Assembly: GCF_011189575.1 (NCBI RefSeq)
Contig: NZ_PUJW01000019.1
Span: forward strand, 16,782-80,781
Length of the DNA stretch: 64,000 bases
Direction of reading: 5' to 3'
From: Photorhabdus cinerea
Lineage (GTDB): Bacteria; Pseudomonadota; Gammaproteobacteria; Enterobacterales; Enterobacteriaceae
The position numbers were made by a program, and so were the translations under genes. Under the pieces are notes generated by a model. The model was not told where the DNA came from and did not search any database. It was given only the letters and a program-made list of their open reading frames with translations. The stretch's first letter is position 1. Each line of letters begins with the position of its first letter. Positions 17,843 through 26,434 of this stretch are shown here, in pieces.

Positions 17843-18670
17843 ATGATTTGGGGTTTACTTGCCATATCACTGGCGTTATTAGCTACACACCGCACGGCTG
17901 CATTTATTGTTCTACTCGCCGCTGTTATTACCGGATTTGTCACGCAAACTGTGATTTATCCGGCGATTGCCACTATTGCCATTATTTTTGTGTTAGGTGC
18001 ACTACGTATCTATTTTCAGCAAAATAGCGTCATCAAAATAACCACTGAGCTGCTATTACTCGCTTTTGGTGTCGCATTATTCCTGCATCTGATTCCAGGC
18101 TTTAATAACCTGAAATATCTCGATAAAGTTCAGGCAGGTCCTCATAGTGCGCCATTTTCAATGTATTTCAACTTTGATAAGGCACTCATTCCTTTCCTGC
18201 TGTTATGTTGCATGCCTGGATTATTCACAACAAAACCTCTGGCAAAAGTTCGGCCTTATGCATGGATAATCTTAGCTATTGCTATTCCTGTACTATTAAG
18301 CGTAGCAACGGCTCTCGGAGGACTTGCGGTTGAACTGCATATGCCACAATGGTTACCAGCATTTATTCTGGCAAATATTTTCTTCGTTTCTCTGGCAGAA
18401 GAAACGCTATTCCGTGGTTATATCCAACAGAGGCTGAGTCAGTGGATTCATCCCTATTTTGCACTGATTATCACTGCCTTAATTTTCGGGGGCGCTCACT
18501 TCGCTGGTGGTCCATTGTTAATGATTTTCGCTACACTCGCAGGATTAATATACGGGCTGGCCTGGATGTGGAGTGGTCGCTTGTGGGTAGCTGTTGGGTT
18601 CCATTTCACACTTAATTTAGTTCATTTGTTGTTGTTCACTTACCCAATCAAACTAGTGACAGCGTTGTAA
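17843..18670 (+). CDS. CPBP-family intramembrane metalloprotease
   Basis: A 275-residue polytopic membrane protein with about eight hydrophobic segments. The C-terminal half has the CPBP (CAAX protease/bacteriocin-processing) motifs in order: EETLFRGYIQQR (motif 1, EExxxR), FGGAHFAGG (motif 2, FxxxH) and HFTLN (motif 3). These supply the metal-binding glutamates and histidines of a Rce1-type protease. Bacterial relatives process peptides or confer bacteriocin immunity; the substrate here is unknown. Stand-alone gene between modF and gpmA, not part of the usual E. coli gene set at this place. Confidence 0.85.
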   Translation: MIWGLLAISLALLATHRTAAFIVLLAAVITGFVTQTVIYPAIATIAIIFVLGALRIYFQQNSVIKITTELLLLAFGVALFLHLIPGFNNLKYLDKVQAGPHSAPFSMYFNFDKALIPFLLLCCMPGLFTTKPLAKVRPYAWIILAIAIPVLLSVATALGGLAVELHMPQWLPAFILANIFFVSLAEETLFRGYIQQRLSQWIHPYFALIITALIFGGAHFAGGPLLMIFATLAGLIYGLAWMWSGRLWVAVGFHFTLNLVHLLLFTYPIKLVTAL

Positions 18671-18756
18671 CACATCAAATTTACCCGATATATATTCACC
18701 AATCTGTAAAAAATTAAGGTTTTCAGGCAAATAAAGTTATCGAACAAGACTATTGA

Positions 18757-18786
18757 TTGCTGTTGTAGTGTATAGGGCAATATAAT
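18757..18786 (+). promoter_or_regulatory. Putative gpmA promoter
   Basis: TATAAT (18781-18786) is a perfect -10 box with TTGCTG (18757-18762) 18 bp upstream, placing transcription start ~50 nt before the gpmA ATG. Confidence 0.5.
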
Positions 18787-18843
18787 GCGCTCAGTTATCA
18801 TTTAAGTTCGGTTTTTAAAAAGTATTGATAGGAGTTTAAGCTA

Positions 18844-19596
18844 ATGGCTGTAACTAAACTGGTTCTGGTAAGACATGGCGAAAGCGAGTGGAATAAAGAA
18901 AACCGTTTTACTGGCTGGACTGACGTTGCTTTATCTGAAAAAGGTCGGGCTGAAGCTCAGCAAGCTGGCCAACTGTTGAAAGAAGAAGGTTTCGTTTTTG
19001 ATTTTGCATACACCTCTGTTCTGAAACGGGCTATCCACACTTTATGGAACATTTTGGATCAGGTTGATCAACAATGGTTACCTGTTGAAAAAAGCTGGAA
19101 ACTAAATGAACGTCATTATGGTGCCCTGCAAGGTCTGGACAAATCAGAAACTGCCGCTAAGTATGGCGATGATCAAGTTAAATTGTGGCGTCGTGGTTTT
19201 GCTATCACTCCTCCAGATTTAACTAAAGATGATGAACGTTTTCCAGGTCACGACCCACGTTACTCAAATCTGACTCCAGAAGAATTACCCGTGACTGAAA
19301 GCCTGGCAACCACTATTGAACGTGTCATTCCTTACTGGGAAGAAGTCATCAAACCTCGTGTTGCTAAAGGTGAGAAAGTGATTATCGCTGCTCACGGTAA
19401 CTCTTTGCGTGCTTTGGTTAAATATCTGGACAACATGAGTGAAGAAGCCATTCTTGAGCTGAACATCCCAACAGCCGTACCCTTGGTTTATGAATTCGAT
19501 GAAAACATGAAACCAATCAAACATTACTATCTGGGTAACGCTGATGAAATTGCAGCGAAAGCAGCCGCTGTAGCAAACCAGGGCAAGGCGAAATAA
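18844..19596 (+). CDS. gpmA: 2,3-bisphosphoglycerate-dependent phosphoglycerate mutase
   Basis: Interconverts 3- and 2-phosphoglycerate in glycolysis and gluconeogenesis. The 250-residue protein matches the family length; the phosphorylated histidine is H11 in LVLVRHGESEWN, with FTGWTDVALSEKG, ERHYGALQGLDK and the second catalytic histidine in IIAAHGNSLRALVKY. The ATG is preceded by AGGAG. Single gene with its own promoter and a strong shared terminator at its 3' end. Confidence 0.98.
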   Translation: MAVTKLVLVRHGESEWNKENRFTGWTDVALSEKGRAEAQQAGQLLKEEGFVFDFAYTSVLKRAIHTLWNILDQVDQQWLPVEKSWKLNERHYGALQGLDKSETAAKYGDDQVKLWRRGFAITPPDLTKDDERFPGHDPRYSNLTPEELPVTESLATTIERVIPYWEEVIKPRVAKGEKVIIAAHGNSLRALVKYLDNMSEEAILELNIPTAVPLVYEFDENMKPIKHYYLGNADEIAAKAAAVANQGKAK

Positions 19597-19640
19597 TTCA
19601 TTTCCTATAAAATTGCTGACGCCGTATTTTGTTCTGCAAA

Positions 19641-19677
19641 TGTAAAAACCGGAGTTGTCGATTCCGGTTTTTTTACA
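19641..19677. terminator. Bidirectional terminator between gpmA and aroG
   Basis: TGTAAAAACCGGA (19641-19653), 9-base loop, TCCGGTTTTTTTACA (19663-19677). The stem is flanked by an A-run on the left and a T-run on the right, so it can stop both convergent genes. Confidence 0.9.
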
Positions 19678-19691
19678 TTCGAAAAACACTA

Positions 19692-20744
19692 TCAGCCACG
19701 ACGCGCTTTCACCGCCAACGACAATTGACGTAATAAAATTTCCGTATCAGCCCAGCCAATGCAAGCATCAGTAATGCTTTTACCGTATACCAATGGTTGA
19801 TCACTCTCTGGGTCCTGATTTCCTTCCTCCAAATGGCTTTCCACCATGACACCAATAATCGCTTTCTCTCCTGCTGCGATCTGCTCACTGACATTTGAAC
19901 TCACATCCATCTGCTTTTTAAATTGTTTGCAACTATTAGCATGACTGAAATCAATCATAATTCTTGCTGGCAAACCTACTTTTTCCAAACCTTGCTTCAC
20001 CGCAGCAACATGTTCAGAACTATAGTTCGGTTCTCTACCACCACGCAGGATAATATGGCAATCGCAGTTTCCACTGGTATTCACAATCGCAGAATGTCCC
20101 CACTTAGTTACAGAGAGGAAACAGTGAGGTGTACTCGCTGCATTGATAGCATCAATTGCAACTTTGATTGCACCATCAGTGCCATTTTTAAAACCGACCG
20201 GGCAAGAAAGACCTGAAGCCAGCTCACGATGAACCTGAGATTCCGTTGTACGCGCGCCGATTGCTCCCCAGCTCATCAGATCTGCCAAATACTGTGGAGA
20301 AATCATATCCAGATATTCACCCGCAGCCGGTAGCCCCATGTCATTGATATCCCGCAACAGCTGACGAGCCAAACGCAAACCATCATTAATATCAAAACTA
20401 TGATTCATATGAGGGTCATTAATTAACCCTTTCCAACCAATCGTCGTACGTGGTTTTTCAAAATAAACCCGCATGACAATTTCCAAATCATCTTTTAGTT
20501 CTTCACGCAATTTATTCAGTCGTTCAGCATATTCCATTGCCGCTTTAGGATCATGAATAGAGCATGGCCCAATCACAACTAACAGACGATCATCTTCACC
20601 AACCAGAATCTGATGAATAGTTTTGCGGGCCTTACGTACTGTAGATGCAGCCTTTTCAGTTGCTGGAAATTTTTCAAGTAGTGCCACAGGAGGTAATAAT
20701 TCTTTTATTTCTCTAATCCTTATATCGTCATTCTGATAATTCAT
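19692..20744 (-). CDS. aroG: 3-deoxy-7-phosphoheptulonate synthase, AroG type
   Basis: DAHP synthase, condensing PEP and erythrose-4-phosphate at the entry to aromatic amino-acid synthesis; the AroG type is feedback-inhibited by phenylalanine. From ATG 20742-20744 the protein has 350 residues, as E. coli AroG, starting MNYQNDDIRIREIKELLPP, with GPCSIHDP, RVYFEKPRTT, GARTTESQVHRELASG and DFSHANSCKQ. GAGAGGG precedes the ATG. One oddity: the usual SGNGDCHIIL reads SGNCDCHIIL here. No convincing TyrR box is visible upstream. Convergent with gpmA. Confidence 0.96.
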   Translation of the reverse strand: MNYQNDDIRIREIKELLPPVALLEKFPATEKAASTVRKARKTIHQILVGEDDRLLVVIGPCSIHDPKAAMEYAERLNKLREELKDDLEIVMRVYFEKPRTTIGWKGLINDPHMNHSFDINDGLRLARQLLRDINDMGLPAAGEYLDMISPQYLADLMSWGAIGARTTESQVHRELASGLSCPVGFKNGTDGAIKVAIDAINAASTPHCFLSVTKWGHSAIVNTSGNCDCHIILRGGREPNYSSEHVAAVKQGLEKVGLPARIMIDFSHANSCKQFKKQMDVSSNVSEQIAAGEKAIIGVMVESHLEEGNQDPESDQPLVYGKSITDACIGWADTEILLRQLSLAVKARRG

Positions 20745-20959
20745 AACCCTCTCATCCAATATCGCTGTATATTTATCTAAAACAATCTTGTGATTTCAAT
20801 CTAACTGTTAGAAGCCAAACTGTAAATATTCTTTGTGGAGAATAAATAAATCGGTATCCAACATAGGATATAGAAAAATATAGCCAAATATGGTTATACC
20901 TATTTTAATTAGTTAAAATATCTTCAGAAATGATGATTATCAAAGTAAATATCTAAAAA

Positions 20960-20994
20960 TATGCCAGAGATCGATAAAACAGTTCTCTGGCATA
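20960..20994 (-). terminator. pnuC terminator
   Basis: TATGCCAGAGA (20960-20970) and TCTCTGGCATA (20984-20994) form an 11-bp stem; on the minus strand it is followed by TTTTTAGAT. Lies just past the pnuC stop. Confidence 0.85.
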
Positions 20995-21004
20995 TTTAAA
21001 AAAT

Positions 21005-21730
21005 TTATTCCACGCGAGATAATGGCTGCGAATGGTTTTTCTTCGCTGTCTGAATCCACAAACGAGAACCATTCAGGGCAATACCGGTGAGAACCACATA
21101 CTGCAACGACATCGCCAAAACTCCCTGATGGAAATAGATAACAACACTTATCACGTTGATCACAACCCATACCAGCCAGTTTTCAACATATTTACGGGTC
21201 ATCAGAATCATTGCCACAATAGACAGTACCGTCATTACCGAATCCCAAAACGGGAACGCATCAGGTTCTAATACAGGCATTTGAACATTAAAGCCAAACC
21301 CTTGCATAATCGTAATAGTAACCTGAGTCAAATAACCAAATATCTGATCGATATTAAAAGTCATAATGGCAATCAATAGCACAGAAATAAGACCAATTAT
21401 TATCGTCTTATTTAGGCTTAACCAGCGTATTTTAAGTTCAATCTGCTGTTGATCATTAATCCGGCTCCAAGCATACCAACCATAAATATTTGCAGAAAAG
21501 AAAAACAATTGCAGCAATAAGCTAGCATATAGTTGAATCTGGAAAAAAATCACGGCAAATAACGTAACATTAATCAATCCAAACAGATAGTTAATTATCT
21601 TTTCCTGACTAGCAAACCAAATACATAACAAACCAGCAATCGTGCCTATTGCTTCAATCCATGATAAATCATAACCATTCTTACCTATTGGTATATTGAC
21701 TAATATATTGTTAATACTGAAGAAATCCAT
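21005..21730 (-). CDS. pnuC: Nicotinamide riboside transporter
   Basis: A 241-residue inner-membrane protein of the PnuC family with about seven hydrophobic segments. The family mark is the aromatic-rich region QLFFFSANIYGWYAW near residues 75-90, the nicotinamide riboside-binding WxxY-type stretch. It imports nicotinamide riboside by facilitated diffusion, trapped by NadR kinase. It is downstream of nadA on the same strand, as in enterics where nadA-pnuC are an operon under NadR. Here a full ERIC element sits in the ~180-bp gap, and may affect read-through from nadA. Confidence 0.92.
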   Translation of the reverse strand: MDFFSINNILVNIPIGKNGYDLSWIEAIGTIAGLLCIWFASQEKIINYLFGLINVTLFAVIFFQIQLYASLLLQLFFFSANIYGWYAWSRINDQQQIELKIRWLSLNKTIIIGLISVLLIAIMTFNIDQIFGYLTQVTITIMQGFGFNVQMPVLEPDAFPFWDSVMTVLSIVAMILMTRKYVENWLVWVVINVISVVIYFHQGVLAMSLQYVVLTGIALNGSRLWIQTAKKNHSQPLSRVE

Positions 21731-21765
21731 CTGTTATGTCCCAATTATTATCTTTAGAAAAGTAT

Positions 21766-21892
21766 TATATCCTTCATCCTTCAAGTTGCTGCTTTGTTGG
21801 CTGCTTTCACTTACCCCAATCACATCGTTATCTATGCTCCTGGGGATGCGTTCACTTGCCGCCGCGCTGCAAATTGAAATCTATTGGGTATA
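21766..21892. repeat. ERIC element, full length (127 bp)
   Basis: Starts TATATCC and ends GGGTATA as inexact terminal repeats; the interior contains the ERIC core (CTCCTGGGGATGCGTTCACTTG on this strand, i.e. the familiar GAATCCCC-type inverted core). Exactly 127 bp, the standard ERIC length. Lies between nadA and pnuC. Confidence 0.9.
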
Positions 21893-21910
21893 TACCCATT
21901 ATTTGATTTT

Positions 21911-22951
21911 TCATTTTAACTGAGTTGCAAAATCAAGCATCCTGTTTAAAGGAATAAGCGCCTTTTCGCGTAATCCTTCTTCAACAAATATTTCATGCTG
22001 ACTTCTCCCCTGCTCCAATCCCCGAACAATAGACTGTAAGCCATTCATTGCCATCCACGGGCAATGAGCACAACTACGGCAACTTGCCCCTTCTCCAGCG
22101 GTAGGCGCTGCAAATAATTGCTTCTCAGGGCATGCCTGCTGCATTTTATAGAAAATACCTTTATCTGTTGCCACAATCAGTTTCTGATGCGGCAGAGATT
22201 GCGCTGATTTAATTAACTGGCTGGTTGAACCAACAGCATCAGCCAGCTCAATAACAGCTTGCGGTGATTCAGGATGAACCAATACCGCCGCATCGGGATG
22301 CAGACCTTGCATCCTGATCAAAGCCTGAGTTTTAAATTCATCATGAACAATACATGCCCCCTGCCAACAAAGAATATCCGCTCCTGTTTGCTTACGGACA
22401 TAATTTCCCAAATGTCGATCCGGCGCCCAAATTATTTTTTCGCCCTGACTGTCTAAATGATCTATCAGCTCAACAGCAATACTTGAAGTCACAACCCAAT
22501 CAGCCCGTGCCTTAACTGCAGCTGATGTATTTGCATAAACCACCACGGTACGATCAGGATTGTTATCACAAAACTCGGAAAACTCTTTTTCAGGGCAACC
22601 CAGATCCAGCGAACATTCAGCTTCCAACGTTGGCATTAAAACACGCTTTTCAGGATTAAGAATTTTGGCGGTTTCTCCCATAAATCGGACACCGGCCACT
22701 AATAACGTAGAAGCTGGATGGTTATTACCAAAACGTGCCATTTCCAGCGAATCTGCTACACATCCTCCGGTTTCTTCAGCCAAAGCCTGAATCTCTGGAT
22801 CGGTGTAATAGTGCGCAACCATAACTGCATCCTGCTGTCTTAAAAGTTGCTTGATTTTCTCACGGCAGTATTTCTTTTCTTCAGTACTGAGAAAAGCGGG
22901 CTTCGGTGGGAATGGATAAATGGTTGAATTAAAATCAATATACTCACTCAT
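21911..22951 (-). CDS. nadA: Quinolinate synthase A
   Basis: 4Fe-4S enzyme condensing iminoaspartate (from NadB) with dihydroxyacetone phosphate to quinolinate, the first committed precursor of NAD. The 346-residue protein has the three cluster-ligand cysteines at 113 (AECSLDLGC), 200 (LCWQGAC) and 297 in CRSCAHCPWM, the same numbers as in E. coli. MVAHYYTDPEIQ and ETGGCVADSLEMA are conserved. A perfect NadR box lies 75 bp upstream, so repression when NAD is abundant is expected; pnuC follows on the same strand. Confidence 0.97.
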   Translation of the reverse strand: MSEYIDFNSTIYPFPPKPAFLSTEEKKYCREKIKQLLRQQDAVMVAHYYTDPEIQALAEETGGCVADSLEMARFGNNHPASTLLVAGVRFMGETAKILNPEKRVLMPTLEAECSLDLGCPEKEFSEFCDNNPDRTVVVYANTSAAVKARADWVVTSSIAVELIDHLDSQGEKIIWAPDRHLGNYVRKQTGADILCWQGACIVHDEFKTQALIRMQGLHPDAAVLVHPESPQAVIELADAVGSTSQLIKSAQSLPHQKLIVATDKGIFYKMQQACPEKQLFAAPTAGEGASCRSCAHCPWMAMNGLQSIVRGLEQGRSQHEIFVEEGLREKALIPLNRMLDFATQLK

Positions 22952-23019
22952 TACTTTAGCCTCTGTTTAGTATATGGTTTCAAAATCGATAACTTTGGTT
23001 TTTAGTCCGAAAATACTCT

Positions 23020-23090
23020 CAATTTTGTTTAATATACTAAACAAAATGACCGATTTATAGTCATTTATCGCAAAATATTTTATTTGTAGC
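23020..23090. repeat. Imperfect ~70-bp direct repeat, copy 1
   Basis: From CTCAATTTTG through the NadR box to about GTAGC, this stretch matches 26874-26945 in the same orientation at most positions (for example CAATTTTGTTT, ATATACTAAACAAAAT, ATTTAT, ATTTTA). The two copies bracket the tail-fibre genes. Confidence 0.75.
23026..23043 (-). promoter_or_regulatory. NadR box upstream of nadA
   Basis: TGTTTA-ATATAC-TAAACA is an exact match to the NadR operator TGTTTA-N6-TAAACA, centred ~83 bp before the nadA start codon. NadR-NAD(P) should repress nadA(-pnuC) here. Confidence 0.9.
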
Positions 23091-23222
23091 AGATTTAACT
23101 CAACAAATGCACTTTTTATAATTACACGCAATCGAAACTCATTAACCATTGCCAAAGAGTTGAAAACAAATCGATATAAAAAATAATATTCTTTGAAAAG
23201 CACAATATTTTAGAGTTTTCTC

Positions 23223-23387
23223 GCTGTTATTTTACGAAGCAAACCATAAAAAATAGCACAATAAAAAAATGGATAAAACAGTTAATATGGCATGATGATG
23301 ATTAAGTTTAATAAAATGCAGACGAAAAAAGTGGTAAAAATAACGGTTAAAAATTTATATCAATTAAATTCAGAAGTTAAAAAATGA
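23223..23387 (+). repeat. Dispersed repeat with 31-codon small ORF, copy A
   Basis: The segment has a conserved block (GTTATTTTACGAA, CCATAAAAA, GGATAAAACAGTTAATATGGCA) followed by an ORF at 23292-23387 with three ATGs in a row and product MMMIKFNKMQTKKVVKITVK... . Copy B at 60442-60700 has the same block and a related peptide start (MMIKLNKKQMLKLVKTTVK), with ~98 bp inserted between the block and the ORF. Basic, lysine-rich peptide, no ribosome-binding site obvious. Could be a small gene family or a mobile intergenic repeat; not recognised. Confidence 0.5.
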
Positions 23388-23678
23388 CTTTTCATAATAG
23401 TTTTAAATATACCCATTATAAAACCATCAGTAAAAAAATAACAAACAAAAATCAATTTTATTAATACTTATGTTCCATACATAAAAACAAATAAAAATAT
23501 AAATAAGTTAATCAGAAAATTTATTTTCAAAAATAACTGGCTCTAATAACGTTTTAAATTTTTTCATAAAACAATTAGATCTTCAAACAAATGATTTAAT
23601 AGAATACGACTTAGTATTCACAAAGCTAAACATGGCATATAATGGCACATTACCCTTTCTCTGTTTTCAGAATAAAAA
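23388..23678. other. AT-rich spacer without recognisable feature
   Basis: About 290 bp of very AT-rich sequence between the small-ORF repeat and the tail-fibre terminator. I see no gene, RNA or repeat in it. Confidence 0.6.
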
Positions 23679-23705
23679 AATAAAGCCGGACTAACCAGCT
23701 TTATT
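23679..23705 (-). terminator. Terminator of tail-fibre gene 1
   Basis: AATAAAGCCGG, 5-base loop, CCAGCTTTATT; on the minus strand the stem is followed by a run of seven Ts. Located 30 bp after the stop codon at 23735. Confidence 0.85.
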
Positions 23706-23734
23706 CTTACTTCAAGTTGCTTTGGCCACTAAAA

Positions 23735-24649
23735 TTATGCCGCCCTTACAACGTAGTTAAACGCGATATTACGGGGCCTATTTTCGTGAGCAGTTGGGAC
23801 TTGTCTTGATGCATCAATGTCAAAAAATGTAAGATCAGTACTACTACCGCTATTTGCTGAACGTGTTTCTCGCGTACCATATCGCAACGATGCCATGACC
23901 CCATTCACAATAGGCGTCTGGGGAAGGCCAGCCATCTGAGCATGTACAGCTTGAGTTGTCCCTGTAATATTTCTGATTGCATCTCCCTGCCAAGACAAAA
24001 GCCCACGACCACTATCAACGCCTCGATTATCATCCCATCCGCGGATAAATTCTCCTCTTAAATCAGGTAATCTACCGCTAGGATAAGCCTCCGCCAACTT
24101 CGGATATTGTAATTTATTAAAAGGTGAACCATTACAAATGAAATAACCAATAGGTGGATAGGACAACGGCCACGGAATAGGGGAACCAGCAGGAATTTCA
24201 CTGGTAGATTTAATCCGGTTATCTATCTCTTCACGGGGATAAGTATACTCACGTAATGAATTTATTTCTTTCTGAACGAGCTGTTGCGTCACTGCCAATG
24301 TGTCACTATTACCCATCACATTTGTCAGCTGAACAACACCTTTTTGGGTTAATGAAGCACTGGGAATATCTGTTGTAATTTTTTGTTCTAATGCTTTATT
24401 TAATTGAGCGGTCAGCTTGGCTATATTTCCATCATCAATAACATCATTGCCAGATCGTGTCGCGATAAAATCAGCGACAACAGAGGATATGGTTGATGAC
24501 TGACGTAACACCTTATTTAACAAGTGTGTGGAAATATTATCTGGAGGAAATCCAGTCTGCAAGCTCTGGTTTCCTTCATATTTTTCTTGACTGACTACAT
24601 TCGCATTATCACTAATAGAAAAAGCCTTAAAATCATTTTTAGAACTCAT
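23735..24649 (-). CDS. Phage tail-fibre protein with tail-collar C-terminus
   Basis: A 304-residue protein. Residues 1-~150 are the cassette-type N-terminus shared with the genes at 25263 and 38542 (MSSKNDFKAFSISDNANV..., LLNKVLRQSSTISSVVADFIA, LTQKGVVQLT). Residues ~155-304 are a tail-collar-type domain: PIPWPLSYPPIGYFICNGSPF, LPDLRGEFIRGWDDNRGVD and the terminal ENRPRNIAFNYVVRAA. Such proteins form receptor-binding tips of phage, tailocin or contractile injection tails. No other tail genes are adjacent, so it is an orphan cassette. ATG 24647-24649 has AAGGAG five bases upstream; the ~110 bp before it is shared with the other copies. Confidence 0.85.
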   Translation of the reverse strand: MSSKNDFKAFSISDNANVVSQEKYEGNQSLQTGFPPDNISTHLLNKVLRQSSTISSVVADFIATRSGNDVIDDGNIAKLTAQLNKALEQKITTDIPSASLTQKGVVQLTNVMGNSDTLAVTQQLVQKEINSLREYTYPREEIDNRIKSTSEIPAGSPIPWPLSYPPIGYFICNGSPFNKLQYPKLAEAYPSGRLPDLRGEFIRGWDDNRGVDSGRGLLSWQGDAIRNITGTTQAVHAQMAGLPQTPIVNGVMASLRYGTRETRSANSGSSTDLTFFDIDASRQVPTAHENRPRNIAFNYVVRAA

Positions 24650-24810
24650 ATACACTCCTTAAATTAAATAACACTCTTTTATAATCAACATATTGAAATA
24701 TTGAAAAAACACTTCAATAATTCATATCAATCACAGTCTAGTTCAGAAAAATAACAATAGAGTGTTCTTATTACTTATAAGGTTAACCGTTTTTGTATCA
24801 TTGGCAGTAA

Positions 24811-24892
24811 TATACCCTTCATCTTTCAAGCTGCTGCTTTGTTGGCTACGTTCACTTGCCACCGCACTGCAACTTGAAATCTATTGGGTATA
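24811..24892. repeat. ERIC element, internally deleted (82 bp)
   Basis: Begins TATACCCTTCATCTTTCAAG and ends ATCTATTGGGTATA like the full-length copies, but the central ~45 bp around the CTCCTGGGGATTC core is missing. Located upstream of tail-fibre gene 1. Confidence 0.85.
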
Positions 24893-25098
24893 AATAGTTA
24901 AACATTTGAGAATCTAAAATACATCCTTAATTTATATTTAATATCTGTAAATTATTTTTCTCTTATTCCTGTTATCTCATAGAAAAATTTCGCAAGCAAT
25001 TCAAAGAACAAGCTCGTAAATAACTTTATGTGTGGGTCTTAACCTATCGTAATCCTAACAAGTTTCCCTAGCCAGCACACCTCAAAATCTAAAAAGAT

Positions 25099-25119
25099 AA
25101 AGCCGGGTTAACCGGCTTT
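25099..25119 (-). terminator. Terminator downstream of tail-fibre gene 2 and tfa remnant
   Basis: AAAGCCGG-GTTAA-CCGGCTTT stem; on the minus strand followed by ATCTTTTTAG. Similar stem sequence to the terminator at 23679-23705. Confidence 0.8.
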
Positions 25120-25120
25120 G

Positions 25121-25235
25121 TTACTGCCTCAGTTTATCCAGCCATTCAATACCGGAAGCTTGTAAAATATCTGCTCTGCTCAGTAATACCCGATATTTTT
25201 TTCCATTCAAACAAAGCGGCTTTTTCTATTTCTAG
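25121..25235 (-). pseudogene. Remnant of tail-fibre assembly (Tfa) chaperone gene
   Basis: Minus-strand translation ending at TAA 25121-25123 reads ...KAALFEWKKYRVLLSRADI..., then ...IEWLDKLRQ-stop. This is the C-terminal signature of the phage tail-fibre assembly (Tfa/gpU-like) family (WKKYRVLLNRVD...APDIEWP in typical members). The frame breaks at a run of seven As, where one base fewer would restore it, and it lacks the rest of the gene. It lies directly downstream of tail-fibre gene 2, exactly where tfa lies in intact phage tail modules. Confidence 0.7.
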
Positions 25236-25262
25236 CTTTCAAAGAGTATTTCTGTTCAGCTA

Positions 25263-26219
25263 TTACGCAGCCCTCACTATGTAATTAAATGCGACATTGC
25301 GGGGACGGGTTTCATGACCGCTTGTATTGTTAGCAATTGATGTAACAGTTGCGTAGCCTGTAACATCCCTACCGAGCGGGTATTGGTATCCATCTAGAGG
25401 TCCTTGATAATTAGAAAGGTATTTTCCTCTCTCATTCCCTTGAGAAAGTTGTATTCTTTTTGTGTTGTCAGTCTGTGCGCTTAAAATAATACGACCACTA
25501 TCAACACCTCGGCTATCATCCCAACCACGAATAAATTCTCCGCGCAGGTCAGGTAATTTTCCTGTAGGATACGCTGCCGCTAATTGAGGGTAAGCTGTTT
25601 TATCGAACTCTGCTCCGTTACATTGCAGCCACCCAGCTGGTGGTATAGCTGTAGGCCAGGGAATAGGAACTCCCACAGGAATATTATTAACTGCATTGAT
25701 CAGATTATTAACTTCTGCCTTGGTATATGCATCTATATCCCCAGCCTCTAGACTAATGTCAGTTGACAATGTTTTCCCATTCACCTTTCGGCTATTGGGC
25801 ACTCTATCATTAATATTTTCACGCAATGAATTTATTATTTCCTGGGCTAGCTTTTGAGTGACAACCAATGTATCACTATTGCCCACTACATCTGTAAGCT
25901 GAACAATACCTTTCTGTGTTAATGAAGCATTTGGAACTTCTGCTGTGATTTTTTGTTCTAACGCTCTGTTTAATTGGGCTGTGAGTTTAATTATATCACC
26001 ATCATCTAGAATATTATCGCTAGATTGTGTAGCGATGAAATCAGCTACCACAGATGATATAATTGATGACTGGCGAAGAACTTTATTTAATAAATCGATT
26101 GAAATAGTATTTGGTGGAAATCCAGTCAGTAAACCCTTACTTTCTTCATATATTTCTTGACTAATTATATTCGCATTATCACTAATAGAAAAAGCTTTAA
26201 AATCATTCTTGTGACTCAT
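25263..26219 (-). CDS. Phage tail-fibre protein with tail-collar C-terminus, second copy
   Basis: A 318-residue paralog of the gene at 23735. N-terminus MSHKNDFKAFSISDNANI..., LLNKVLRQSSIISSVVADF and ASLTQKGIVQLTDV; then a segment with NSRKVNGKTLSTDISLEAGD that copy 1 lacks, and the tail-collar region VPIPWPTAIPPAGWLQCNG, GKLPDLRGEFIRGWDDSRGVD and HETRPRNVAFNYIVRAA. ATG 26217-26219 is preceded by AAGGAG at seven bases. It is followed by a tfa remnant and a terminator, and preceded by a related upstream region and a third, dead fibre gene. Probably receptor binding for a phage-like particle; orphan here. Confidence 0.85.
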   Translation of the reverse strand: MSHKNDFKAFSISDNANIISQEIYEESKGLLTGFPPNTISIDLLNKVLRQSSIISSVVADFIATQSSDNILDDGDIIKLTAQLNRALEQKITAEVPNASLTQKGIVQLTDVVGNSDTLVVTQKLAQEIINSLRENINDRVPNSRKVNGKTLSTDISLEAGDIDAYTKAEVNNLINAVNNIPVGVPIPWPTAIPPAGWLQCNGAEFDKTAYPQLAAAYPTGKLPDLRGEFIRGWDDSRGVDSGRIILSAQTDNTKRIQLSQGNERGKYLSNYQGPLDGYQYPLGRDVTGYATVTSIANNTSGHETRPRNVAFNYIVRAA

Positions 26220-26434
26220 GCACTTTCTCCTTAAATTAAACAATGTTATCTTATAATCAATATATTAAACTATTATAAAAATAGTCTTCATTGCAATTCA
26301 CACTAATCAAAGTCTAGTCCAGAAAAAGAATTTTTTTCAATATTTTTGAATCAAAAAAAATACCCTAAAAATTTATATTTAACATCTGGAAATTATTTTT
26401 ATTTCACTCTTTATATTTCATCCTGTAACTTTTT

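Noticed and set aside
20815..20840. TyrR box before aroG
   Set aside because: TGTAAA half-site is present but the second half reads TTGTGG and lacks the essential C.
23735..26243. Prophage or tailocin locus
   Set aside because: Only fibre genes and remnants; no capsid, sheath, lysis, integrase or portal genes nearby.
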